Assembly: GCF_018760365.1 (NCBI RefSeq)
Contig: NZ_JAHIAB010000006.1
Span: forward strand, 1-64,000
Origin: Pseudooceanicola endophyticus
Lineage (GTDB): Bacteria > Pseudomonadota > Alphaproteobacteria > Rhodobacterales > Rhodobacteraceae
Reading direction: 5' to 3'
DNA length: 64,000 nucleotides
Shown in pieces: positions 35,896-44,858 of the stretch. How positions within the stretch are numbered: position 1 is the first letter of the stretch; each line of letters begins with the position of its first letter. A program made the position numbers and the translations under genes. Under the pieces are notes generated by a model. The model ran no database searches. It was not told the DNA's origin and was given only the letters and a program-made list of their open reading frames with translations.

Positions 35896-37170
35896 TCAGT
35901 TCCCCTTGTCGGGGTCTGCGGCGGTGGTGGGATCGGCGCTGGTGGCGTCGGTATCGGCCTCGGGCAAGGTGCCGTTGGGAACCACGCCGCCCTCGGTGCC
36001 GGTGCCCTCTCCGGTGCCGCCGCCGGTGGCGTCCTGCACCACCCCCTGCGCATTGATGGTGACCGGGACGGTGGTGATCTTGGCCCCCGCCTTCAGGTCG
36101 CGCAGCCCGTCGACGACCAGCTTGTCGCCCGCCTGCACGCCGCTGGTGACCACCCAGGCGTTCTGGTAGCTGCCCTTCGAGGTCAGCACGACCTGCTTGG
36201 CCACGCCATCCGCCGCGATGAAGGCCGTCAGCGTCCCGTCAGAGCTGCGGTCGGTGGCGCGCTGCGGCACCAGCACGGCCTGCGTCGTGCCCAGCGTCAG
36301 CTCGACCCGCAGGAACTGTCCGGGCAGGATCAGCTGGTCGGGGTTGGAGAATTCAAAGCGGAAATCCAGCGATCCCGTGGTGGTCGAGACCAGCGCGCTC
36401 GGGCTGACCAGGGTGCCCTTGCCCTCGTAGACCTGGCCGGTTTCCAGCGTCAGCGTGGCATCCAGCTTGTCGCCCGGGGTCATCGTCCCGTCAGAGATCA
36501 TCTGGCGCACCCGCAGCATCCGGGCCGAGCTTTCCTGCACATCGACATAGATCGGATCCAGCCGGGTCACCGTGGTCAGCGCATCGGTCTGGTTCGCCGT
36601 CACCAGCGCCCCCACCGAGAATTCCGGCACGTCCACCACCCCGTCGATGGGGCTGCGGATCACCGTGCGGTCCAGGTTCAGCTGCGCCGATTTCAGAGAG
36701 GCCTCCGCCGAGCTGAGCGTCGCCTTGGCAGACGCCAGGGAGGTCTGCGCGGTCTCCAGATCGCCCTGGGTGACGCCGACGCCGTTCAGCCGTTCATAGC
36801 GGTTCACGGTGGCCTGCGCCGCCGATACCGCCGCCTCGCCCGAGGCCTTCTCGGCCTGGGCGGCGGCCAGCGCCACGTCGTAGGTGTCGCTGTCCAGCGT
36901 GAACAGGATGTCCCCGGCCTTCACGGAACGCCCGGCGGTGTAGTTGATCGCCTCGATCGTGCCCTCGACCCGGGGGCGGATCTCGGTCTGGTCCTTGGCG
37001 ACGGCGCGGCCCGGCAGGGTCACGTCGTAGGGCACGCTCGCGGTTTGCAGGGTCACCACCCCGACCTCGGTCGGGCCGGATTTCCCGGCGGACTGGGCAA
37101 GGGCCAGTCCCGGCATGGCAATCAGCGCGGCGACGGCAAGGGTCCTGCGCAGGGCGAGCGTGTTGGTCAT
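35896..37170 (-). CDS. RND efflux periplasmic adaptor (membrane fusion protein)
   Basis: A 424-residue AcrA/HlyD-family adaptor. Signal peptide LAVAALIAMPGLALAQ; lipoyl half-motifs RPRVEGTIEAINYTAGRSV and IRSPIDGVVDVPEFSVGALV flank a coiled-coil hairpin (~100-165); beta-barrel and membrane-proximal domains follow, and the last ~35 residues are a Thr/Asp-rich tail. There is no lipobox Cys, so it is soluble periplasmic rather than lipid-anchored. Start ATG 37170 rather than the longer frame to 37311. First gene of the two-gene efflux operon. Confidence 0.93.
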   Translation of the reverse strand: MTNTLALRRTLAVAALIAMPGLALAQSAGKSGPTEVGVVTLQTASVPYDVTLPGRAVAKDQTEIRPRVEGTIEAINYTAGRSVKAGDILFTLDSDTYDVALAAAQAEKASGEAAVSAAQATVNRYERLNGVGVTQGDLETAQTSLASAKATLSSAEASLKSAQLNLDRTVIRSPIDGVVDVPEFSVGALVTANQTDALTTVTRLDPIYVDVQESSARMLRVRQMISDGTMTPGDKLDATLTLETGQVYEGKGTLVSPSALVSTTTGSLDFRFEFSNPDQLILPGQFLRVELTLGTTQAVLVPQRATDRSSDGTLTAFIAADGVAKQVVLTSKGSYQNAWVVTSGVQAGDKLVVDGLRDLKAGAKITTVPVTINAQGVVQDATGGGTGEGTGTEGGVVPNGTLPEADTDATSADPTTAADPDKGN

Positions 37171-37394
37171 GAGGTCTCCCAATGGCTGGCGGCCTGAGGT
37201 GGCATCCGGGTCAGGTCTGGAACGGATGGGTACGGGATTTCCGTCTCGTTCCGGTTGTGGTTTTCGCGGCAGGTCATGCAAACATGCAATGCCCAAAACT
37301 GCAAAGACCATCCTGTCCGGAGGTTCCGCCCCCGAAGGGGCGAAACATCAGGCTTCTGGCATGGGATATGGGGCGCAGAGGCGCGCCGGCCAGC

Positions 37395-40300
37395 CTAGCC
37401 GGTGCGCCCCTGCAGCCATTGCGCCACCCTCTGGCTGGCGCGGTCCGAAACCATGTCGGCATGGCGGCAGTCCATGTCGACCACCTCCAGCGCGCCGGCA
37501 TGGGGGGTCCAGAGCTGCGGCGTGCGATCACTGCCCGCATGATCGAGCCTTGCGTGGACATGGATCACCGGCGCCGCGACACGCGGCTCGCGGTGGCCGC
37601 GCACCAGGCGGTTGACCTCCTGCACGGAGCGCACGACGCCGTGCTGCGCCGCCATCGGCAGGTGGCCTAGCGGGTGCCCGGTTTCGCGCAGGAAGCCCAG
37701 GATCTCGGTCCGCGACACGAGATGCGGATAGGCATCGGGATCATGGCCCGCAATCGCCAGCAGCGCGCGGATCGCGGCGCCCTCGTCGGGCTCGGGCTCA
37801 TTGCGCCAGCACTCCGAAGGATAGGCATCCAGCAGCACCAGCGCGCCGATCTGGCGGTCCTGCCCTTCCAGATGGGCGGCGACCGCATGGGCGATGATGC
37901 CCCCCAGCGACCAGCCCAGCAGGTGCACCGGCCCCTCGGGCTGCTCCGCCGCGATGCGCGTGGCATAGGCGGCGGCCAGCTCCGACAGGCTGTCGGGCAT
38001 GGCGGCGTTCGGGTCCAGCAGCGGCGACTGCACGCCGACAACCGCCCAGTCCTTCAGCTCGCGCGCGAGGCGGCGATAGCACCAGGAGATGCCGCCGGCG
38101 GGGTGGATCGCGAACAGCGTGCCCTTGGTGCCCGTGCCCTGCGACAGCCGCACCAGCGGGCCCAGCCCGTCATCGCGCTGGCCGGACTGCTCGATCCGCT
38201 GCGCGAGGTCGGCCAGCACCGGCACTTCGAAGATCGTGCCAAGGCCCGGATCCGTGCCGAAGGCTTCCTCGATGGCAAGCGAGAGCTGCACCGCCTTCAG
38301 GCTGTCGCCCCCGGCGGCGAAGAAATCGGCCTCCGCCGAGGCGGGGGCCGGCAGGCCGAGGATCTCGGCGTAAAGCGCGGCCAGCGTCGCCTCGGTGCCC
38401 GGCGCGGCGGCGCGGGCGGCGGGGGCATCGCCGAACTGCGGCGCCGGAAGCTGCTTGCGGTCCAGCTTGCCCGAGGGGTTCAGCGGGAAGGCCTCCAGCA
38501 CCATGATCGCGGCGGGCTGCATCATCGCCGGCAGCTGCCCCGAAAGCGCCGCGCGGATCTGATCGCCCGTGGCATCGGGCGCCACCACATAGGCCACCAG
38601 CCGCGCCTTGCCGGCATGGTCGGGCGGCGCCAGAACGACGGCCTGGGACACGAGGCCGGTGGCCTCCAGCGCGGCCTCGATCTCTCCCAGCTCGATGCGG
38701 ACACCGCGGATCTTCACCTGATGGTCGATCCGGCCCAGGAAGGTCATCCGCCCGTCCGCTGCCGCCACCGCAAGGTCTCCGGTGTCGTACATGCGTTCGC
38801 CCGGCACGAAGGGGTCTTCGGGGAAGCGTTCGGCGGTCAGGTCTGGCCGGCCCAGGTAGCCGCGCGCCAGTTGCCGCCCCGCCAGATACAGCCGCCCCGC
38901 CGTGCCGTCGGGCACCGGGCGTCCGCGCGCATCCAGCAGGTAGAGCCGCGTGTTCCAGACCGGCAGACCGATCGGCACCGAGGCACCGGGTTCGCGCCCC
39001 GTGGCGGGCTGGTAGGTCACATCCACCGCTGCCTCGGTCGGGCCATAGAGGTTGTGCAGCGTGCCGGTGATGCGCTCGCCGAACTGGCGGGCAAGGCTTA
39101 CGGGCAGCGCTTCGCCGCTGGCAAAGACCCGGTCGATCCTCAGCCCGTCCGAGGCTGGCGCGGCCAGGAACAGCGACAGCATGGAGGGCACGAAATGCGC
39201 CGTGGTGATCGCCTCGTCGCGGATGATCCCGGCCAGCTGCACCGGGTCGCGATGAGCGCCGGGGGGCGCCACGACCAGCGCCGTGCCCGACAGGAAGGGC
39301 AGGAAGAATTCCCAGACCGACACGTCGAAGGTGGCAGGCGTCTTTTGCAGGATCCGGTCGCCGGGGCCGAAACCGTAATGGTCGCGCATCCACAGCAGGC
39401 GGTTCACGATGGCGCGGTGTTCGATCACCACGCCCTTGGGCACCCCGGTCGAACCCGAGGTGAACAGCACATAGGCCGGATCGGTAGGCCCCGGCGCGAC
39501 GGGCTGCGCGCGCGGCCCTTCGGACCAGGCTTCGGGGGCCAGCACCGGGACCGGCTGACCGGCGGTGTCGAAATCGCCCGCCGCCAGCACCAGCCTCGGC
39601 GCGGCGCGTTCCAGCATGTCGGCACGCCGCGCCGAGGCATCCTCGGGGTCGAGCGGCACATAGGCTGCCCCGGCCCGCACTACCGCCTGAAGCGCGATGA
39701 TCAGCTCGGCCGAGCGCGGGAGCGCCACGGCCACCACATCGCCCGGACCGATGCCGCGCGCGGCAAGGTTGCCGGCCAGATCGTCGATGGCGGCATCCAG
39801 CCGCGCGGCGCTGTAGCGTTTGTCGCCGAAGACCAGCGCCTCGGCTTCGGGCGCGGCCTTCAGCTGGTCCGAGATCAGCGCGGCAAGCGTCGTTTCGGGC
39901 ACCGGATGGCCGGTGGCGTTGCGGGTCACCACATGGGTCTGGTGTTCTTCCGCCGTCAGGGTCGCCACATCGGCCAGCCGTTCCGCGCCAAGCGCCGCCG
40001 CCAGGAAGGCCGACAGACGCGCGGCATGGGCCTGCGTGGTCGCCAGATCGTAGAGATGCGGGTTGGCATCGGCCTGCACCAGAAGCCCCTCACCGCCATC
40101 GCCGCGGAAGCAGAAGGTCAGGTCATCGACCGAACCGGCGCCGAGGATCTGGAGGCGCGTCTCAAGCCCCTCCATCTTCGGCGTGGCATCGAAGGGCAGC
40201 ACGTTGACCAGCGGCCCGTGCAGCCGCTGCCCGGCGCCGATCCGGCCCAGGTCGCGGCGCAGCCCCTCGCCCCGGTAGCGGCCATGGCGGCGCATCGCGG

Positions 40301-41276
40301 CCATGCGGGCGGCGGCCTCGGCCAGCCAGTCCGCAAGCGCCGCGTCCTCGTCGATCACGAGGCGCAGCGGCAGCACGTTGACGAGCGAGGCCGGCACGCG
40401 CGAGGCCTTGGTGCCCATGCGGTTCATCAGCGGCACGCCCAGCACGACCTCGTGCGTCTCATCCTCCTTCGGCGGCAGGCAGCGCGCCAGATAGGCGCCG
40501 CTGAGCGCGGTCAGGATGTCGGGCCAGGAGAGTTTCGTGCGCTCCGACAGCGCATGGAGCGTCGCGCGGGCGGTTTCCGGCAGGGCGATCTCGGCGCGGT
40601 GGAACCAGCGGGCCGAGGTGGCCTCTCCGGCGACCATGCCTTCGACCGCGCCAAGACCGGCGAGGGTCTCGTGCCAGAAGGCGCGGTCCTTGTCGCGCTT
40701 CGGGGCCTCGCGGTACCTGGCCTCGGCCTCGACGGCCTGAAGATAGGGCGGGAAGGCGGGACCGGGGGCAGTGTCGCGCACCAGGGCGTTGTAAAGCTCG
40801 GCGATGCGGTTGGTGATCAGCACCATCGCGTAGCCATCGGCGGCCAGGTGGTGGATGCGTTCCGACAGGATGTGGTGATCGGGGCCCAGCACCCAGAGGG
40901 TGAAGCCCGCGATGGGACCATGGGCCAGATCCGCAGGTGCCTTGGCCTCGGCCAGAATGGCGGCCTCGGCGGCGGCCAGCGGATCGGCCTCGGCCGAAAG
41001 ATCGCGTAGCGCCATGCGGGGGGCACCGCCCGGTTGCAGGCGCTGACGCGGACCGGCCTTGGTTTCCGAGAAGCGCAGCGACAGGCATTGCGCCTCCTGA
41101 CCGACCTGCGCGATCGCCCGGTCCAGGGCTTCGCTGTCCAGCGGGCCTTTCAGGTGCAGGGCCTGCCCGGTCATGAAGACCGGGCTGCCCGGATCGCGGC
41201 GCTGCGCGTACCAGATGCCGTCCTGGCTGTCGCAGAGCGGGAAACTGTCGGTTTCCATCGGGCCGAAGACGCTCAC
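37395..41276 (-). CDS. entF: EntF-like serine NRPS (C-A-T-TE)
   Basis: A 1293-residue non-ribosomal peptide synthetase with four domains. Condensation: HHLAADG at ~142. Adenylation: LFTSGSTGVPKG at ~608; reading the ten specificity positions by alignment to GrsA gives D-V-W-H-F-S-L-V-D-K, identical to the EntF serine code. Carrier: FFAAGGDSLKAVQ, with the phosphopantetheine Ser at ~991. Thioesterase: GWSLGG (Ser ~1122), Asp in LLDAYPSE (~1147) and His in MDCRHADMV (~1273). The likely product is an aryl-capped serine peptide or lactone of enterobactin type. Start: GTG 41276 overlaps the carrier-protein stop (GTGA); ATG 41258 is the alternative. Last gene of the iron-controlled operon. Confidence 0.93.
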   Translation of the reverse strand: MSVFGPMETDSFPLCDSQDGIWYAQRRDPGSPVFMTGQALHLKGPLDSEALDRAIAQVGQEAQCLSLRFSETKAGPRQRLQPGGAPRMALRDLSAEADPLAAAEAAILAEAKAPADLAHGPIAGFTLWVLGPDHHILSERIHHLAADGYAMVLITNRIAELYNALVRDTAPGPAFPPYLQAVEAEARYREAPKRDKDRAFWHETLAGLGAVEGMVAGEATSARWFHRAEIALPETARATLHALSERTKLSWPDILTALSGAYLARCLPPKEDETHEVVLGVPLMNRMGTKASRVPASLVNVLPLRLVIDEDAALADWLAEAAARMAAMRRHGRYRGEGLRRDLGRIGAGQRLHGPLVNVLPFDATPKMEGLETRLQILGAGSVDDLTFCFRGDGGEGLLVQADANPHLYDLATTQAHAARLSAFLAAALGAERLADVATLTAEEHQTHVVTRNATGHPVPETTLAALISDQLKAAPEAEALVFGDKRYSAARLDAAIDDLAGNLAARGIGPGDVVAVALPRSAELIIALQAVVRAGAAYVPLDPEDASARRADMLERAAPRLVLAAGDFDTAGQPVPVLAPEAWSEGPRAQPVAPGPTDPAYVLFTSGSTGVPKGVVIEHRAIVNRLLWMRDHYGFGPGDRILQKTPATFDVSVWEFFLPFLSGTALVVAPPGAHRDPVQLAGIIRDEAITTAHFVPSMLSLFLAAPASDGLRIDRVFASGEALPVSLARQFGERITGTLHNLYGPTEAAVDVTYQPATGREPGASVPIGLPVWNTRLYLLDARGRPVPDGTAGRLYLAGRQLARGYLGRPDLTAERFPEDPFVPGERMYDTGDLAVAAADGRMTFLGRIDHQVKIRGVRIELGEIEAALEATGLVSQAVVLAPPDHAGKARLVAYVVAPDATGDQIRAALSGQLPAMMQPAAIMVLEAFPLNPSGKLDRKQLPAPQFGDAPAARAAAPGTEATLAALYAEILGLPAPASAEADFFAAGGDSLKAVQLSLAIEEAFGTDPGLGTIFEVPVLADLAQRIEQSGQRDDGLGPLVRLSQGTGTKGTLFAIHPAGGISWCYRRLARELKDWAVVGVQSPLLDPNAAMPDSLSELAAAYATRIAAEQPEGPVHLLGWSLGGIIAHAVAAHLEGQDRQIGALVLLDAYPSECWRNEPEPDEGAAIRALLAIAGHDPDAYPHLVSRTEILGFLRETGHPLGHLPMAAQHGVVRSVQEVNRLVRGHREPRVAAPVIHVHARLDHAGSDRTPQLWTPHAGALEVVDMDCRHADMVSDRASQRVAQWLQGRTG

Positions 41277-41521
41277 GCCGCCTGCGCCTCCGCCGCGATC
41301 TGCCACCATTCCTCGAAGGTCTCGGCCTCCATGAACAGCGAGAATTCGAGGCCGGGGATCACCTCGCCCCATTTCATCAGCAGGGTCATCACCTGCATGG
41401 AATCAAGGCCCAGATCCACAAGGCTCTCGTCGGGCTCGACCTCGGCCAGGGGGATGCCGATCTCGGCGGCGATGTCGGCCTGCATCTGGTCGCGGGTCAG
41501 GGAAAGGGTCGTGTCGGTCAT
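41273..41521 (-). CDS. Free-standing aryl carrier protein
   Basis: An 82-residue acyl-carrier-fold protein. The attachment Ser lies in VDLGLDSMQVMTLLMKW, and the following TFEEWWQIAAEA resembles the C-terminal ArCP domain of EntB/VibB (DYGLDS..MM, IDAWW). It should accept the aryl group from the EntE-like enzyme and donate it to the NRPS condensation domain. Unlike EntB it has no isochorismatase domain. It overlaps EntE (ATGA) and EntF (GTGA) at both ends, so the three are made in fixed ratio. Confidence 0.9.
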   Translation of the reverse strand: MTDTTLSLTRDQMQADIAAEIGIPLAEVEPDESLVDLGLDSMQVMTLLMKWGEVIPGLEFSLFMEAETFEEWWQIAAEAQAA

Positions 41522-43164
41522 GCGGTCTGCTCTTGCTGTGCGGCCTCGTCGGCCAGAACCTCGGCGCGCAGCTGGGAACGCAGCTGGCGGCGGCTGATCT
41601 TGCCCACGGCGGTGATGCCGAAGCCATCGACGAAGCGGATCTCGTCGGGGATCTTGAAGGCGGCAATCTGGCGGGCGCGCATGAACTTGCGCAGCTCCAC
41701 CGGCTTCAGGGTCTGACCGTCGCGGGGTTTCACGAAGGCGCAGATGCGTTCGCCCAGATGGGCATCGGGGATCGAGACGACCACCGCGTCGAAGACGCCG
41801 GGATGGGCCAGCAGGTGATCCTCGACCTCCTCGGCGCTGATCTTTTCGCCGGCGCGGTTGATGTGGTCGCCCGCCCGGCCCTGCACGGTCAGGTAGCCAT
41901 CGGCGCGCCGGATCACGATATCGCCCGAACGGTAATGATCGTTCTCGAAGCTGCGGGCATTGGCGCCCGGTTCATCGTGGTAGCCGTTGATCGTGTAGGG
42001 GCCCCGGGTCAGCAGGTGGCCGGGCGTGCCATCGGGCACCGGGGTGCCGGCATCGTCCAGCACCAGGATCTCGTCATCGGGGGAAATCGGGCGGCCCTGG
42101 GTGGTGACGATGGTCTCTTCGTCGTCATCAAGGCGGGTGTAGTTCACCAGCCCCTCGGCCATGCCGAAGACCTGTTGAAGCGTGCAGCCCAGCACCGGCT
42201 TCACCCGGCGCGCGCTTTCGGAAAGGAACTTGGCACCGCCGACCTGGAGGACCTCCAGCGTCGGGATCTCGGGTTTCAGCCGTTCGGCGGCGTCCAGCCA
42301 CAGCAGCGCCAGCGGCGGCACCAGGGCGGTGATCGTCACGCCTTCCTTCGCGATCAGCGGGAAGGCGGCGTCGGGCACCGGCGAATGGCCCAGCACCACG
42401 GTCGCACCGGCGTAGAAGGCGCCATAGGTGCCCGGGCTCGACATGGTGAAGTTGTGGCCCACCGGCAGCACGGCCAGGAAGACGCTGTCGGGCGTCAGGC
42501 CGCAGATCCGGGCGCTTTCGCGCAGGGTGTAGATGTAGTCGTCATGGGTGCGCGGGATCAGCTTCGAGAGCCCGGTCGAACCGCCCGAGATCTGCAGGAA
42601 GGCCACCGACTGGGGATCGGGATCTTCGGGCAGGGTCGCGGGATCGCCGTCGATCTCGGCCATGGCGGCAAAGCCGGTCTCAGCGGGATCGCCCGCGACG
42701 ATGACATGTTTCAGCCCCGGCACCACGTCCCACAGTTCGGCCGCGAGGGCACGGTAATCGTAGCCGTCGGCCTTGTCGGGGATGATCAGCCCGCAGGCCT
42801 CCGAGCGGGTCAGCAGGTGCTCGATCTCGGTGCGCCGATGGGCGGGCAGCGCGTAGACCGGGATCATGCCGGCGGCGAACAGGCCGAAGGCGGCGGTGAA
42901 GAATTCTGGCGTGTTGCCCAGCTGGATCAGCACCCGGTCGCCGGGCTTCAGCCCCTGCGCCAGCAGGCCCGCACCGAAGCGCTGCGCGGCCTCGGCCATC
43001 CGGGCATAGCTGATGCGGGTGTCGCGATGGACCAGCGCGGTGCGATCGCCAAAGCGTTCGGCACGCTCGCGCAGCAGGGCGGGAAAGGTCTCTCCGGTCC
43101 AGTATCCCTTCTCACGGTAGCGCGCGGCGCGCTCGGCGGGGAAGATCTGCTCAAGAGGTTTCAT
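41518..43164 (-). CDS. entE: EntE/DhbE-like aryl-acid AMP ligase
   Basis: A 548-residue adenylating enzyme that activates an aryl acid and loads the carrier protein. Core motifs: QISGGSTGLSKLIPRT, QVFGMAEGLVNYTRLDD and YRSGDIVIRR. In DhbE, Asn235, Ser240 and Val337 line the 2,3-dihydroxybenzoate pocket, with salicylate enzymes carrying Cys and Leu at the last two; here HNFTMSSPG (~235) and GLVNYT (~339) give Asn, Ser, Val, so I infer 2,3-dihydroxybenzoate. Starts MKPLEQIFPAERAARYREKG as EntE proteins do. It follows the YncE-like gene by 68 bp. Confidence 0.93.
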   Translation of the reverse strand: MKPLEQIFPAERAARYREKGYWTGETFPALLRERAERFGDRTALVHRDTRISYARMAEAAQRFGAGLLAQGLKPGDRVLIQLGNTPEFFTAAFGLFAAGMIPVYALPAHRRTEIEHLLTRSEACGLIIPDKADGYDYRALAAELWDVVPGLKHVIVAGDPAETGFAAMAEIDGDPATLPEDPDPQSVAFLQISGGSTGLSKLIPRTHDDYIYTLRESARICGLTPDSVFLAVLPVGHNFTMSSPGTYGAFYAGATVVLGHSPVPDAAFPLIAKEGVTITALVPPLALLWLDAAERLKPEIPTLEVLQVGGAKFLSESARRVKPVLGCTLQQVFGMAEGLVNYTRLDDDEETIVTTQGRPISPDDEILVLDDAGTPVPDGTPGHLLTRGPYTINGYHDEPGANARSFENDHYRSGDIVIRRADGYLTVQGRAGDHINRAGEKISAEEVEDHLLAHPGVFDAVVVSIPDAHLGERICAFVKPRDGQTLKPVELRKFMRARQIAAFKIPDEIRFVDGFGITAVGKISRRQLRSQLRAEVLADEAAQQEQTA

Positions 43165-43232
43165 GGGGGCTACTCCGGGGAACGGATGCGGGAAGGAAGA
43201 CGGGCCGCACCGGGGGCGCGGCCCGGAAGGGA

Positions 43233-44624
43233 TCAGCTGGCGGGGGTGATGCGGGTGATCTTGTCGCCCGTGGGATCGTCGCCGCCCTTGCGCTTGTTGA
43301 CCACGAGGACGCCGCCCTCGGCATCTGCGGCCAGCTGGTTGGGGAAGGAGCCGATGGCGAGGTTGCCGATCACGTCGCCCTCGGGCGAGAGCACGACCAC
43401 CGTGCCGGAGCTGCGCACCGCCACGTAGACATCGCCGTTGCCGGCCACCGCCACGTTCAGCGGACCCGAGCCCACCGGCACCGTGCGGATCAGCTTGCCC
43501 GAGCCCGCATCCAGGATCGACACGTCGCCGGAACCCGAATTCGCGGTGTAGATATGACCGCGCGCAGCATCATAGCCCACGCCGATGACACGTTCCGCGC
43601 CCGGCACCGGATAGGCGCCGACCTGCTTGCCGGTTGCCAGATCGACCACCGCCACCTCGTTGCTGCCAAGGCTGGCGACGACCATGGTGCCGCTCTTGGC
43701 GTCGATCATCATGCCGCCGTTGCCGAAGACCTCTCCGCGCTTGCCGGAATGCAGCTCGATCGTGCCGACATGTTCCAGCGTCGCGATGTCGAAGACCTCG
43801 ATATCGGGGGTGAAGGTGGCCGAGACATAGGCCTTGCCGTCATAGATCCGCACATCGCGGGGATGCGCGACCGCGCCATCGGGGAACTGCTTGATCAGCT
43901 TCAGATCGTCGGTGGAATAGACCGCGACGGTGTTCTGCCGGGTGTTGGTGGTCCAGACCTGCCCGGCCCTGGCATCCACGTCCAGGCCGTAGACCGCGTA
44001 GACGCCGCCCTTGTCGGAGGCCGCCGGGGTGACCTCGGCCAGCAGCTTCATGGTCTTGGCATCGTATTTCGCGACGCTGCTCTTTTCGACCGGGGGGCGG
44101 CCATTGGCGGCGGCGACGTAGATCGCGCCGAGCGAGGGCGCCTCGACCACCTGATAGAGGCCGGGCACGCCGTCGGTCTGGCTCAGCTTGAACTGATCGG
44201 TGCCGATCGGGCCCAGATCCGCCGTCACGCGCACGTCGAAGGTGGTGGCATAGGCGGGATCGGCCATTTCGGCGACCACCGGATAGGGGCCGACCGGCGC
44301 GGTCTTCGGGATCTGCACCTGCAGTGCGAAGGTGCCATCCTGGGCCACGGTGACGGGCTGGCCGCCGTTCAGCGCGACGCCGCCCTGGCGCAGGGTGATC
44401 TGCGCCCCGGGCGTCAGGCCGCGGCCCTTCAGATCCACGGTGCTGCCGGCAGTGATCGGGCCCATGTCATCGGCAAAGGCCGCGAACTCTCCCTGCGCGG
44501 GGCCGGCCCTGGTGAAGGCCTCCTGCGCCTGGGCGGCGCCGGCCAGCGCGACGATGCCCGCCACCGCTGCCGCCACCAGCCAGTTCGCCGGCCGTGCATG
44601 CCGCTGTCCCGTGAAACCACTCAT
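43233..44624 (-). CDS. Secreted YncE-like beta-propeller protein
   Basis: A 463-residue exported protein. Signal peptide: AAAVAGIVALAGAAQAQ. Residues ~35-145 look like an Ig/TIG-type beta domain (GSTVDLKGRGLTPGAQITL). The rest is a seven-bladed YVTN-type propeller with repeats such as VWTTNTRQNTVAVYSTDDL, MVVASLGSNEVAVVDLATG and IYTANSGSGDVSILDAGSG. E. coli yncE is iron-repressed and beside a TonB receptor gene; here the homologue leads a siderophore operon behind an Iron-Rhodo-box. Its job may be binding the siderophore or an assembly role in the periplasm; that is inference. Confidence 0.85.
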   Translation of the reverse strand: MSGFTGQRHARPANWLVAAAVAGIVALAGAAQAQEAFTRAGPAQGEFAAFADDMGPITAGSTVDLKGRGLTPGAQITLRQGGVALNGGQPVTVAQDGTFALQVQIPKTAPVGPYPVVAEMADPAYATTFDVRVTADLGPIGTDQFKLSQTDGVPGLYQVVEAPSLGAIYVAAANGRPPVEKSSVAKYDAKTMKLLAEVTPAASDKGGVYAVYGLDVDARAGQVWTTNTRQNTVAVYSTDDLKLIKQFPDGAVAHPRDVRIYDGKAYVSATFTPDIEVFDIATLEHVGTIELHSGKRGEVFGNGGMMIDAKSGTMVVASLGSNEVAVVDLATGKQVGAYPVPGAERVIGVGYDAARGHIYTANSGSGDVSILDAGSGKLIRTVPVGSGPLNVAVAGNGDVYVAVRSSGTVVVLSPEGDVIGNLAIGSFPNQLAADAEGGVLVVNKRKGGDDPTGDKITRITPAS

Positions 44625-44801
44625 CCTGAAAAGCCCTCTCGCTGCTGGCAGGGTGCCCGGGGCACCCCGGTCGTTGTTCCGGAGACCCTGTTTGCTGCAG
44701 CGATGCTGTGGCTCATCCGAAGGCCGGGCCTTCGCGCGGGGCCAGGGAGGACCCGCCCCCGCGATGTTTTGCAGGGTGTTGGCCCCGAGGCGTACTATTC
44801 C

Positions 44802-44816
44802 TGATTAAGTTAGTCA
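44802..44816. promoter_or_regulatory. Iron-Rhodo-box upstream of the siderophore operon
   Basis: TGA-TTAAGTTAG-TCA is an exact TGA-N9-TCA match, the iron-responsive element described for Rhodobacterales and attributed to RirA. It is the only AT-rich patch in the 234 bp before the YncE-like gene. It overlaps TTGACT on the minus strand (44817-44812), a candidate -35, so a bound regulator would block the promoter. TTAGT-CA-ACTAA (44811-44822) forms a second overlapping inverted repeat. Confidence 0.75.
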
Positions 44817-44858
44817 ACTAATCCCGACGCCGCCCTGCGGGGCTCCGCCTGCATGGGA

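Noticed and set aside
34333-37197. 954-codon plus-strand ORF opposite the RND pump
   Set aside because: Complement-frame artefact of GC-rich coding DNA; the minus-strand RND permease and adaptor are unambiguous.
37674-41009. 1111-codon plus-strand ORF opposite the NRPS
   Set aside because: Its residues are the complement-frame shadow of entF codons (His/Gln/Arg/Gly-rich), with no recognisable domain.
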